DNA from: an uncultured Dialister sp.
GTDB lineage: Bacteria > Bacillota > Negativicutes > Veillonellales > Dialisteraceae
DNA length: 20,137 nt
Assembly: GCA_934216155.1 (NCBI GenBank)
Contig: CAKQBK010000050.1
Location: 1 to 20,137 of the forward strand
Direction: 5' to 3'
The position numbers and the translations under genes were made by a program. A model generated the notes under the pieces. That model did no database searches. It was not told the DNA's origin and was given only the letters and a program-made list of their open reading frames with translations. Below, piece after piece: positions 1 to 7,592 of the stretch. Position 1 is the stretch's first letter. Each line of letters opens with the position of its first letter.

Positions 1-76
1 AACCCTTAGAACCCTTAGAACCCTTAGAACCCTTAGAACCCTTAGAACCCTTAGAACCCTTAGAACCCTTAGAACC
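1..76. repeat. 9-bp tandem repeat, unit AACCCTTAG
   Basis: Eight exact head-to-tail copies of AACCCTTAG run from the window edge, then break up at AACCCC; the array may extend further left. Related 9-mers (AACCCTGAG type) recur at 13056-13091, 13760-13801 and 18703-18738, so this is one of four arrays of a family in this window. No open frame or promoter is attached to it. It resembles a telomere-like motif only superficially. Confidence 0.95.
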
Positions 77-509
77 CCAATTTCCAGCTACGAGTCACCA
101 GTCCCTAGAAATATAAAATATTCTCACAATGCATGAAATGATTTTTTTCTATATCATCAATTATACACGTAAATACGGGGGATTTTCAAATTTGTTCAAA
201 AAATCCTATGAAACTTTTGATAAAATTGTCATGCATGGTATACATAATATAAAAAATACATAGGTGAATGACTATGAAAAGTATAGATTCTATCTGATAT
301 ACCTGATTGATTAATGGCAGATTAATTGCTGCTATGCATATCATACATAGCTCTGATTCATGGGTGACATTAGACGAAACGGTATTTCCCATATAGAATA
401 GACCACGTAAGGCCGATAAAAAGGAAATAGTCAGTGAAAAGTGATCTGACTTCCATCATATGATTCTTCAAAATGGGTAAAAAGAAATATTCTTAGGAGG
501 AATACTTTA
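77..509. other. Gene-free AT-rich region upstream of the MFS gene
   Basis: Bases 84-107 are a scrap of the CTACGAGTCACCAGTCCCTAG repeat text that recurs at 7795-7860, 12865-12910 and 19580-19635. The rest is AT-rich. A 68-codon minus-strand frame (186-392) has no ribosome binding site and no recognisable family, so it is not called. No promoter for the downstream transporter could be fixed with confidence; TTGTCA (226-231) with TATAAA (248-253) is a weak candidate 257 bases from the start codon. Confidence 0.5.
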
Positions 510-1751
510 ATGGCAGTTTCATCTAAAAAATTATGGACAAAAGACTATGTTTCAGGGATTGGAATCAATCTTCTTGTGTATATCGTTCATTTTCTCCTAA
601 TGCTCTGGTCCACCAGCTATGCGATCGTGAACTGGGGCGTTGACATCGGAATGGCTGGTTTGGCCTCCGGTATTTTCATTGTGGGGGCTTTGGTAGCTCG
701 CATTCCTGCTGGCCGCTACATCGATTTCCTGGGACGGAGAAAGATGCTTGTGGCCGGCACCCTTCTTTTCTTTGCAGCGACTTTCCTGTACTTGATTGCT
801 CCTGGCGTAGGAAGTTTCATGGTGATTCGTTTTCTTCATGGTCTTTCCTTTGGGATGACTTCTACTGCCGTTTCTACCGTAGTAGCTGCGCTGATTCCAA
901 ATAACCAGATGGGAACTGGTATTGGGTATTTCACCTTAGGCGTTACACTGGCATCTGCCATTGGACCGTACATGGCTATGAGCTTTGTGAATCTCCATAT
1001 GTTCACCGCCGCTATGATGGTGGTGATGGTTCTGTCTGGCATCATTTTCCTGCTGTCCCTCTTCATGAGAGTGCCGGAACGTCATATTTCTGAAACAGAA
1101 CGAAAAGAATTTCGCAAAGTTCATATTTCCTACTTCTTTGCAAAGAAATCTTTGCAGATTGCTTTCGTCGCTATGGTGGGTGGCGTGTGCTATTCCACGG
1201 TTCTCTCCTTCCTGGGCGAATATGCCAATAGCTTGGGTATGTCCACTGTGGGCGGTACCTGGTTCTTCATTTGCTTTGCTTTCACCTCTCTGATTTGCCG
1301 TCCTATCGCTGGTTGGCTTCTGGATCATAAAGGCGGTTCCATTGTCATTTATCCGGCACTGGTTCTGACATTCCTCTCTATGATGACCATTGCATTGGCA
1401 AGAACCGACTGGATGCTCCTCTCCGGTGGCCTCCTTCTGGGCGCTGGCTACGGTACGCTGACCGCTGCTTGCCATGCTCTGTCCATTCACTGTGCGCCTA
1501 TTAGCCAGATCGGAGTCGCCACATCTACTTACTTTGTTCTCCTCGACCTGGGCATCGGCGTAGGCCCGTACCTGCTGGGTAACTTGGTTACCGCCTATGG
1601 CTTCTCTGCAGTATATGTTTGCGCCGCTGTGTTGTCCCTCTTCGGTATGGCTTTCTACTACTTGGAACTGGGCAGACATAGCCGCTTCACTACCCAGCGT
1701 ATGGAAGAAGATCGGGTATTGAAATTGAAAGAAGCCGCTGAAATGAAATAA
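510..1751 (+). CDS. MFS transporter, 12 membrane spans
   Basis: A 413-residue membrane protein with about twelve hydrophobic segments in two six-helix halves separated by a charged loop near residues 190-210, which is the usual layout and length of the major facilitator superfamily. The loop after helix 2 carries the family's motif A, GRYIDFLGRRK (residues 68-78), with the conserved Asp and Arg pair. The N-terminal half is rich in Gly and small residues, as in drug or sugar efflux members of the DHA1 type, but nothing identifies the substrate. AGGAGG at 495-500 lies nine bases before the ATG and fixes the start. The gene stands alone and is closed by a terminator 30 bases downstream. A long minus-strand frame inside it (936-1679) is a shadow. 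Confidence 0.9.
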   Translation: MAVSSKKLWTKDYVSGIGINLLVYIVHFLLMLWSTSYAIVNWGVDIGMAGLASGIFIVGALVARIPAGRYIDFLGRRKMLVAGTLLFFAATFLYLIAPGVGSFMVIRFLHGLSFGMTSTAVSTVVAALIPNNQMGTGIGYFTLGVTLASAIGPYMAMSFVNLHMFTAAMMVVMVLSGIIFLLSLFMRVPERHISETERKEFRKVHISYFFAKKSLQIAFVAMVGGVCYSTVLSFLGEYANSLGMSTVGGTWFFICFAFTSLICRPIAGWLLDHKGGSIVIYPALVLTFLSMMTIALARTDWMLLSGGLLLGAGYGTLTAACHALSIHCAPISQIGVATSTYFVLLDLGIGVGPYLLGNLVTAYGFSAVYVCAAVLSLFGMAFYYLELGRHSRFTTQRMEEDRVLKLKEAAEMK

Positions 1752-1780
1752 AATCTCTTAGGGATTAGAAAATAGTATGA

Positions 1781-1812
1781 AAAAAGAGCTACCCCATGTG
1801 GCGGCTCTTTTT
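1781..1812 (+). terminator. Rho-independent terminator of the MFS gene
   Basis: AAAAAGAGC (1781-1789) pairs with GCTCTTTTT (1804-1812) around a 14-base loop and ends in a T run. It lies 30 bases after the stop codon of the transporter. Confidence 0.85.
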
Positions 1813-1896
1813 GTAATTGATACATATAAAAATGAGAGACAGAAAGGTGGTCATATATCCATAGGTACCGTAGAAGGAATGAATAGTAAATTAGAA

Positions 1897-2316
1897 TTAC
1901 ACCATATAATAAGCGTGTTCTAGAATTTTTTCCGTTGCTTGGTATTCTCTGAAAATATTGTCAAGCAAGCGAGTTGCAATATAATCAATTTGTTGTGGGA
2001 ATATAGTTTTCCAACAATTTTTGCTGTTTTCAATAATAATTTGTTCCCTGGATAAATATTCCATAATAGGCAGTTCGTATATAGAAAGTAAAATGCGCTT
2101 TTTTACTAATTTCTTTCTACCGGATGGCATTTTTCTAATTCGTTCATGAATTTCGGGAACAGGAAAGCAACTTTTAGAAATCCATATGATTCCATCGCAT
2201 ATATTGTTTTCATTACGATATTGTGGATCTCCGAGATTAAATCCGCCGTAATTATAAATTACAGTATGGTTGTATTCTGCTGATTTATGGGCCATTCCGC
2301 CATAACCTAAACTCAT
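1897..2316 (-). CDS. Hypothetical protein, 139 residues, AT-rich
   Basis: I do not recognise a function. The frame is open further upstream to 2424, but the ATG at 2314-2316 is preceded by AAGAAGG (2324-2330 on the minus strand) with a seven-base gap, whereas upstream ATGs lack a ribosome binding site. The shorter form beginning MSLGYGGMAHKSAEYN is therefore preferred. The protein is soluble, with no signal peptide or membrane span. It shows a Gly-Tyr-rich N-terminus, a basic stretch (GRKKLVKKR) and a C-terminal segment rich in aromatic and charged residues (DNIFREYQATEKILEHAYYMV is its end). Base composition is clearly more AT-rich than the neighbours, which could mean recent acquisition. 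It is transcribed divergently from the aconitase-like gene at 2467. Confidence 0.65.
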   Translation of the reverse strand: MSLGYGGMAHKSAEYNHTVIYNYGGFNLGDPQYRNENNICDGIIWISKSCFPVPEIHERIRKMPSGRKKLVKKRILLSIYELPIMEYLSREQIIIENSKNCWKTIFPQQIDYIATRLLDNIFREYQATEKILEHAYYMV

Positions 2317-2408
2317 AGCAGCACCTTCTTCATTACATTTAAAATTACATATAAAAATCATATCATTTATTTTCATGAAAGTAAAAAAACTTATTATCTT
2401 TTCGTTCA

Positions 2409-2431
2409 TGATATAATGATACATAATGTAT
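2409..2431 (+). promoter_or_regulatory. Extended -10 promoter with palindrome over the start site
   Basis: TGATATAAT (2409-2417) is an extended -10 box; the -35 is poor (TTATTA at 2391-2396, spacing 15). ATACATAATGTAT (2419-2431), a perfect 6-base-arm palindrome, covers the expected transcription start about 43 bases before the aconitase-like gene and could be an operator. The sequence is clear; the regulatory role is inference. Confidence 0.5.
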
Positions 2432-2466
2432 AGCGAGATATAATTCCTTTTAAGGCGGAGGATACT

Positions 2467-4089
2467 ATGAAAGTGAGTGTTTTATTTGACATGGAAAATG
2501 GCAGTGAAGAACTGTTGATGGAGCCTTCTCAATATGTTTTGTGTGGGATGCAGGCAGTGGAGGCTGTGCGGATTCTGGTAAAAAACGGGCAGAAGGTGGC
2601 TCATCCGGAAAAGGTGCGTGTGGTGATTGATCACGCGGTGCCGCCCAATTCTCCGGAGGTGTCTCTGGCGCAGCGGGAATTGATGGATTTTGCTAAGACG
2701 TACCAGATTCCTTTTTATTATGGCAGGGGCATGGCCTTTTCTTTGCTGAAGAATGAATGGGGAAAGGAATCGCTGGTTCTTAGCACGGACCCGGATGTGG
2801 CTATGGTTGGCGGTTTGGGTGCTATTGGACTTTGTTTGTCTCCGGAAGATATGGCCCAGGCATTGACCGCTGAAACGTGGAAAGCCAAGGAACGGAACAT
2901 TTTCTGGGTCAAGGTGATGGGAGCATTGCCAGCTGGAACAGACGTGAGGGATGCGGCACGGGCTTTTATTTCTCAATGGAAAGGGAAGTTGCCGAAGGAT
3001 TCCATTCTTGCTTTTTCTGATGGAAATACGGGACTTTCTGAAGAGGATTGGATGGTTCTTTGCGGGGCCATGCAGAAGGTATCTGTGCCTATGGCAGCAA
3101 AGTCTTCTTATGATTGGAAAGGACCCTATGATGCGGTGTTGGATTTGGACAAAGTTATGCCCTCTTTGGATGTGGGGGCCGGTCATGTGGTAGATACCTT
3201 ACCAGCACAATCGGTGCAGGCGGTCTTTATTGGTGGTGCCTATGGAGGTTTTTTGTCGGATATCAAGAAAACAGCCGATGCTTTGGAAGGAAAACGTGTG
3301 GCACCGAAGGTTCGTCTTTCTGTGGCTCCTCATACGGCAGAAGTGTATAGCGCGGCAGCTCGGAAGGGATATCTGACCACCATCATGGAAGCAGGTGGCT
3401 TGGTGCTGAACCAGTGTGCTACGCCCCACGAACAGGCTATGATTGGCAAAACGGAGCTGATGATTTCCAATGACAGTCACAATGAAGAGGGCTATGCCGG
3501 AGATGTTGGTGGACGAATTTACCTTTCTTCTACGGAAACGGCTATCCAGGCAGCATTGACCGGAAGGATTGGGAAAGAAGACATATCTCCGAAGAAGGAC
3601 ATGACCTTGGAAGGGCGGGTCTGGAAATTTGGAGACGATATCGATACAGATATTATCATTCCCACCCAGCATTTATCCTATCCTTCTTGGGAAGAAGTAA
3701 AAAAGCATATGTTTGAACCACTTCGCCCAGAATTGGCTGCCCAGATTCGAGAAGGAGATATCATCGTAGCGGGCAGCAACTTTGGTTGTGGGTCTTCCCG
3801 GGAACAGGCGGCGGAAGTGATTGCCACGTCTGGGATTCGCTGCATTATTGCGAAATCCTTTGCTCGCATTTTCTTCCGAAATGCCATCAATAACGGCGTA
3901 CTTCTCATCGAATGTCCTGCCCTGCCGGACCAGGTAACCGAAGGGGATACGGTGAAAGTGGTCATCAATGCATATATTTCCCATAAAGGGAAGAAATACC
4001 CCATCCCGAAAATGCCAGAGAACCTGTATAGGCTGATTATGGATGGGGGACTGGTTGCTAGTGTGAAAAAGAGACGACAAAAGCAGTGA
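2467..4089 (+). CDS. Degenerate aconitase-type large domain fused to LeuD-like swivel domain
   Basis: A 540-residue aconitase-superfamily protein; the start is set by GGCGGAGG (2454-2461) five bases before ATG. Residues 1 to about 370 align through their length with the large subunit encoded at 4339-5589 (HDHLNP matches IDHAVPP at 54-60; TDSH matches TDPD at 107-110; GTLPKG matches GALPAG at 152-157). The catalytic and cluster residues are gone: the SCTN cysteine is Ala258, the CxxC pair is reduced to Cys317 with Pro320 in place of the second Cys, and the substrate arginines of NRNFLGR are not conserved. Residues about 380-540 form an intact LeuD-type swivel domain (GDDIDTDIIIPTQHL, GSNFGCGSSREQAAE, KSFARIFFRNAINNG). 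Its substrate loop reads HLSYP instead of the YLR(T/M)-type loop of isopropylmalate isomerase. The large half is probably structural and the swivel half serves the neighbouring LeuC-like subunit. The substrate is unknown; no leuA or leuB lies nearby. Confidence 0.85.
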   Translation: MKVSVLFDMENGSEELLMEPSQYVLCGMQAVEAVRILVKNGQKVAHPEKVRVVIDHAVPPNSPEVSLAQRELMDFAKTYQIPFYYGRGMAFSLLKNEWGKESLVLSTDPDVAMVGGLGAIGLCLSPEDMAQALTAETWKAKERNIFWVKVMGALPAGTDVRDAARAFISQWKGKLPKDSILAFSDGNTGLSEEDWMVLCGAMQKVSVPMAAKSSYDWKGPYDAVLDLDKVMPSLDVGAGHVVDTLPAQSVQAVFIGGAYGGFLSDIKKTADALEGKRVAPKVRLSVAPHTAEVYSAAARKGYLTTIMEAGGLVLNQCATPHEQAMIGKTELMISNDSHNEEGYAGDVGGRIYLSSTETAIQAALTGRIGKEDISPKKDMTLEGRVWKFGDDIDTDIIIPTQHLSYPSWEEVKKHMFEPLRPELAAQIREGDIIVAGSNFGCGSSREQAAEVIATSGIRCIIAKSFARIFFRNAINNGVLLIECPALPDQVTEGDTVKVVINAYISHKGKKYPIPKMPENLYRLIMDGGLVASVKKRRQKQ

Positions 4090-4104
4090 GACGCTGGGGA
4101 AAAT

Positions 4105-4295
4105 AGTTAGGAGTGAGGAGTTAGAAGTGAGGAGTGAAGGTGGCAGCGCATAAAATTTATAAAGCGCCGCATCTTTATAAAAAATGAACGACTTTTATTT
4201 GCTTGGATCATAAAATATAAAAGGGGTATTGGGGCACTATATGAATTGTGCGCCCCTTCCACCACTCCTCACTCCTAATTCCTCACTCCTAACTT
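4105..4295. repeat. Family 2 intergenic element (copy 2a)
   Basis: A 191-base element with imperfect inverted ends: AGTTAGGAGTGAGGAGTTAG on the left and CTAATTCCTCACTCCTAACT on the right. Inside each end is a hairpin with a GC arm and an AATT-like loop (GCAGCGC...GCGCCGC and GGGGCACT...GTGCGCCCC). The same layout recurs at 9471-9822, 10163-10479 and 16467-16797, with a half copy at 19511-19570. It separates the two aconitase-like genes, which would otherwise be close neighbours. Confidence 0.85.
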
Positions 4296-4338
4296 ATATA
4301 CGGTTTCATACCAAGTGAAACAGAAGGACAAGGTACAT

Positions 4339-5589
4339 ATGAAGAGTCATACCATAGCGGAGAAGATTTTAATGAAACATACCGGGGCGGCGGATTTGCG
4401 GCCTGGCGATCTGGTGGTGATTGAGCCAGATTACGCGGTATGTCATGATATTTATACAGAAAAATTATATAAACGATTGGAAGATATGGGATTTTCGTCT
4501 TTGAAATATCCCAACCGATGCGTGATTTTCCATGACCATTTGAATCCTGCCTGTCTTCCTACGGATCCGAGAAGTTTGTCCTATGGGTATAAATTATGTG
4601 AGAAATATGGCATTCAGGATTTCCACGGCACCGGCGGGATTTGTCACCAGCTCATTCCAGAATTGGGCTATGGGAAACCGGGACGAATTATTCTTTGTAC
4701 CGATTCCCATACCACTACCTACGGTGCCGTGGGATGCTTTTCTACTGGCATCGGGTATACCGAAATGGCCTATCTGTGGGGCACAGGGGAATTGTGGCTT
4801 CGCGTGCCATCGGCCATCAAAATTCAAGTGGATGGGACATTGCCCAAAGGGGTCTATGCCAAAGATATCATTCTACGTGTACTGGGTGATTTGAAAGCCG
4901 CTGGCGGTACCTATCGGTCACTGGAATTTTGCGGCAGTACCATTTCCGATTTGTCCATCGATTCTCGTTTGACCATTTCCAACATGGTGGTAGAATGTGG
5001 TGCCAAAGCGGGCATGTTTCCGGCAGACGAAAAAACAGCGGCCTATTGCAAGGAACCGCTGGAAGATATCGATTGGGTACAGGTGGGAGATGACGAGGCT
5101 TACGAAAAAGTGCTTCGCTATCGGGCCGAAGACCTGGAACCCGTGGTGGCTTGTCCGCCCTATGTGGATAACATTCACCCTTTGTCGGAAGTGGAAGGCA
5201 CAGAAATCACCCAGGTGTGCTTAGGTTCTTGCACCAATGGACGGTTGGAAGATTTAGAAATCGCTGCGTCCATTCTGAAAGGCAAGAAAGTCCATCCTTT
5301 CGTGAAATTTGTGGTGACTCCGGCGTCCAATTCCATTATGGAAGAAGCTATGAAACGGGGATATATTGAAACATTGGTAGAGGCGGGGGCTATGGTGACA
5401 CCACCGTATTGCTCTTTCTGTGAAGGCCGAACCATGGCCCTCATGGGAGAAGGGGAAGTCATGCTGGGCACCAACAATAGAAATTTCCTGGGCCGCTTCG
5501 GGTCGCCCAAAGCCAAAGCCTATCTGGCCAGTCCGGCGGTGGCGGCTGCGTCAGCTATTACGGGGAAAATTACAAAACCAGAGGCGTGA
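4339..5589 (+). CDS. LeuC/aconitase-family hydro-lyase large subunit
   Basis: A 416-residue [4Fe-4S] hydro-lyase large subunit, the size of the short (archaeal or HacA-like) LeuC class. Visible motifs are HDHLNP (65-70), CHQLIPELG (102-110), TDSHTTTYGA (121-130), GSCTN with Cys298, PYCSFC with Cys358 and Cys361, and NRNFLGRFGS (380-389). All three cluster cysteines and the DSH triad are present, so it should be catalytic, adding or removing water across a 2-hydroxy acid. It has no swivel domain of its own, and the only one nearby is the C-terminus of the upstream protein. CSFC with FLGRFG differs from typical isopropylmalate isomerases, so aconitase, homoaconitase, isopropylmalate, citramalate/mesaconate or dimethylmalate-type activity all remain possible. 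A GTG at 4315 is in frame but lacks a binding site; the ATG at 4339 follows AAGG and gives the family-like start MKSHTIAEKIL. Confidence 0.88.
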   Translation: MKSHTIAEKILMKHTGAADLRPGDLVVIEPDYAVCHDIYTEKLYKRLEDMGFSSLKYPNRCVIFHDHLNPACLPTDPRSLSYGYKLCEKYGIQDFHGTGGICHQLIPELGYGKPGRIILCTDSHTTTYGAVGCFSTGIGYTEMAYLWGTGELWLRVPSAIKIQVDGTLPKGVYAKDIILRVLGDLKAAGGTYRSLEFCGSTISDLSIDSRLTISNMVVECGAKAGMFPADEKTAAYCKEPLEDIDWVQVGDDEAYEKVLRYRAEDLEPVVACPPYVDNIHPLSEVEGTEITQVCLGSCTNGRLEDLEIAASILKGKKVHPFVKFVVTPASNSIMEEAMKRGYIETLVEAGAMVTPPYCSFCEGRTMALMGEGEVMLGTNNRNFLGRFGSPKAKAYLASPAVAAASAITGKITKPEA

Positions 5590-5610
5590 TTCCGCTTGCG
5601 TTATTTGTAG

Positions 5611-5840
5611 TGCAAGGGTTATTATTCTACAGATACCATTTGTGATAGTGGCAATTCATAGCGCTTGTCAAAAGGGTATGATTCTACGGACAGTGTTTTA
5701 TCTAACAAATCAAAAATACCGCTACCATCAAGGTTATGAAAGGTTATCTCAAATTGTAGGAATAACCTTTTATAACCTTGGCCGTAGCGGTATTTTTGAT
5801 TTGTTAGATAATGAAATCTGCAGAATAATAACCCTTTGCT
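5611..5840. repeat. Family 1 MITE-like palindromic element (copy A)
   Basis: Terminal inverted repeats GCAAGGGTTATTATTCTAC (left, from 5612) and its counterpart ending in AATAATAACCCTTTGC (right) bound the element. Inside, 27 bases at 5699-5725 are the perfect complement of 5784-5810. Within those arms, two AAGGTTAT iterons ten bases apart (5729-5747) pair with 5762-5780 with one mismatch, giving a hairpin of about 112 bases. A second left-end-like motif (AAAAGGGTATGATTCTAC) starts near 5670, suggesting nested copies. It fills the gap between the LeuC-like gene and the CpXC gene and probably ends the upstream transcript. Confidence 0.92.
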
Positions 5841-5902
5841 TAGCGGCAAGAGTATAAGTGTCATAAACCACATCCGCTCTTTATAACCCTGGCCACCTTT
5901 GT

Positions 5903-5908
5903 TATAAT
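5903..5908 (+). promoter_or_regulatory. Candidate -10 box for the CpXC gene
   Basis: TATAAT sits 46 bases upstream of the CpXC start codon, just outside the family 1 element. The -35 match (TTTATA near 5880-5885, spacing 17) is poor, so only the -10 is well supported. Confidence 0.4.
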
Positions 5909-5953
5909 ATACCTAATGTTTTTAATCGGTATTTCCTATAAAGGAGAAAATTT

Positions 5954-6595
5954 ATGTCACAAAGTGCTATGCAGGAAATTACCTGTCCGAAATGCGGGAA
6001 GAAAACTTCTTTCCTGGTGTGGGACAGTATCAATACGTTGCAGAATCCGGAAATGAAAGAAAAAGTCAGAAATGACGAAGCGTTCCGTTTCCATTGCCCG
6101 GAATGTGGTGCAGCAGCGATGCTGAATTACAATTTCCTGTATCATCAGCAGGAAGATAAGGTGCTGATTTTTGTCAATGCCGATGGGTCCAATTGCAAAG
6201 AAATGGAACAGATCCTGGACCAGAGAGGCAATGCCTTTGATGGATACAAGAAACGGATTGTCATGTCCTATAACGAATTTAAGGAAAAACTCCTCATCCT
6301 GGATGCGGGCTTCGATGATCGCATTGTAGAAATCATTAAAAGCTCCATTTGGGATAACGTGGATGCCCATTATAAAGATAAGAAAATTGATGAAATCTAT
6401 TTCGCCACCAATGAAGATGGAGCCCATGGGTTCCTCTTCCGCAAACAGGGACAGATGATTGCGTCTATGGAATTTGACGAAGCCCTGTACAAGGCCATCA
6501 AAGATAGCGCCCTGGATCGCATTGAGGCGGCTTCTAAAAACGACCTCCATATCAATCGAGAATGGGCGAAGGGGATTATTGAGAAATTGGGATAA
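5954..6595 (+). CDS. CpXC-domain zinc-ribbon protein
   Basis: A 213-residue cytoplasmic protein. It opens with two Cys-x-x-Cys knuckles, CPKC (11-14) and CPEC (48-51), separated by about 33 residues in the order typical of the CpXC domain, a family of unknown function found in Firmicutes and other bacteria. The remainder is an alpha/beta region rich in Asp, Lys and aromatic residues with no signal peptide or membrane span. AAAGGAGAAA at 5940-5949 precedes the ATG and supports the start. The two cysteine pairs probably bind zinc. Both flanks are family 1 palindromic elements, so it is likely a single-gene transcript. Function is unknown; only the domain assignment is given with confidence. Confidence 0.82.
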   Translation: MSQSAMQEITCPKCGKKTSFLVWDSINTLQNPEMKEKVRNDEAFRFHCPECGAAAMLNYNFLYHQQEDKVLIFVNADGSNCKEMEQILDQRGNAFDGYKKRIVMSYNEFKEKLLILDAGFDDRIVEIIKSSIWDNVDAHYKDKKIDEIYFATNEDGAHGFLFRKQGQMIASMEFDEALYKAIKDSALDRIEAASKNDLHINREWAKGIIEKLG

Positions 6596-6614
6596 ATATA
6601 GTGAGGAGCTAATA

Positions 6615-6810
6615 CAAAAAGGTTATTATTCTACACATTTCTATTTTCTAACATGTAGATTTTTACCGCTTACAGCAAGGTTAAAAGGGTTATACAAGGT
6701 TATGTGCTTACGTAAGTTTCATAACCTTGTATAACCCTTTTTAACCTTGTATCTAGCCCGTATGCATGAGTTGTTAGAAAAGAGAAAGCAGCAGAATAAT
6801 AACCTTCTTA
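6615..6810. repeat. Family 1 MITE-like palindromic element (copy B)
   Basis: Left end AAAAAGGTTATTATTCTAC (6616-6634) is inverted at GCAGAATAATAACCTTCTT (6791-6809). The inner arms 6676-6704 and 6720-6749 are complementary except for one extra T. They contain three AAGGTTA/AGGGTTAT half-sites at roughly ten-base spacing on each side, around the palindrome CTTACGTAAG (6706-6715). It lies between the convergent CpXC and upp genes, where it could serve as a two-way terminator. Confidence 0.9.
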
Positions 6811-6865
6811 TCATTTGCGGTGTTTCCAAATTATGATGCGCTGTTCCCTTTACGGCTTACTGCAT

Positions 6866-7489
6866 TTATTTCGTTCCGAAAATACGATCCCCTGCATCGC
6901 CCAGGCCTGGGAGGATGTATTTGTGTTCATTCAGCTGACGGTCCAGTGCGGCGGTGTAAATCGGCACATCCGGATGGGCTTTGTTGACCACTTCTACCCC
7001 TTCTGGAGCGGCTACGAGGCACATGAATTTGATGTTCTTAGCGCCACGTTTTTTCATCATGTCGATGGCTGCGACTGCACTGCCACCGGTTGCCAACATC
7101 GGATCTACCAGAATGAAATCGCGGTTTTCTACATCAGGGAGTTTGCAATAGTATTCAATTGGTTTGGCGGTGACTGGGTCACGGTACATACCAATGACAC
7201 CGATACGGGCGGAAGGCATCAGTTCGGTGAGACCTTCTACCATGCCAAAGCCGGCACGAAGAATCGGAACGATACCGACCTTTTTGCCCGATACCTGTTT
7301 ACCAATGGTTTTTTCCATCGGGGTTTCAATTTCTACATCTTCCAGCGGGAAATCACGGGTCAGTTCATACCCCATGAGCAGGGTGATTTCCTGCAGCAGA
7401 CGGCGGAATTCACCGGAGCTGGTTTCTTTCTTTCTCATAATAGTCAGCTTATGCTGAATCAGTGGATGATTGATAACTTGAATCTGCAT
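6866..7489 (-). CDS. upp: Uracil phosphoribosyltransferase
   Basis: A 207-residue enzyme that converts uracil and PRPP to UMP in the pyrimidine salvage pathway. Length and order match the family: an N-terminal [12 protein letters not shown], the [10 protein letters not shown] loop (about 74-83), the PRPP-binding segment [15 protein letters not shown] (about 124-138), and the uracil-binding C-terminus [11 protein letters not shown] (197-207). On the minus strand AGGAGG lies five bases before the ATG. No uraA-type permease lies next to it here. A long plus-strand frame over the same bases (6815-7504) is a shadow. Cytoplasmic; identification is firm. Confidence 0.97.
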   Translation of the reverse strand: MQIQVINHPLIQHKLTIMRKKETSSGEFRRLLQEITLLMGYELTRDFPLEDVEIETPMEKTIGKQVSGKKVGIVPILRAGFGMVEGLTELMPSARIGVIGMYRDPVTAKPIEYYCKLPDVENRDFILVDPMLATGGSAVAAIDMMKKRGAKNIKFMCLVAAPEGVEVVNKAHPDVPIYTAALDRQLNEHKYILPGLGDAGDRIFGTK

Positions 7490-7563
7490 GATTGCCTCCT
7501 GTAATTGGTTGTTGATTGTGGGTTGGATTGGCTCACAACCCTATCCATAGTTTATCTTTTCTT

Positions 7564-7592
7564 ATTTTATCATGAGAAAAGAAGGTTCTCAA
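7564..7592 (-). promoter_or_regulatory. Promoter of upp
   Basis: On the minus strand TTGAGA (7587-7592) and TAAAAT (7564-7569) are 17 bases apart, with a TGA extension before the -10. It lies about 75 bases upstream of the upp start codon, and no better candidate is seen in the gap. Confidence 0.6.

Noticed and set aside
1..76. Possible CRISPR or telomere array
   Set aside because: The unit is only 9 bases with no spacers, and similar arrays lie inside the window, so it is neither a CRISPR array nor a chromosome end.
186..392. 68-codon minus-strand frame
   Set aside because: No ribosome binding site, no recognisable family, AT-rich sequence where open frames arise by chance.
936..1679. 247-codon frame antisense to the MFS gene
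   Set aside because: It mirrors the codon pattern of the transporter on the other strand and has no start signal.
4315..4338. Upstream GTG start for the LeuC-like gene
   Set aside because: No ribosome binding site, and the family's usual N-terminus begins at the ATG at 4339.
6815..7504. 229-codon frame antisense to upp
   Set aside because: upp is unmistakable on the minus strand; the plus frame is a shadow.
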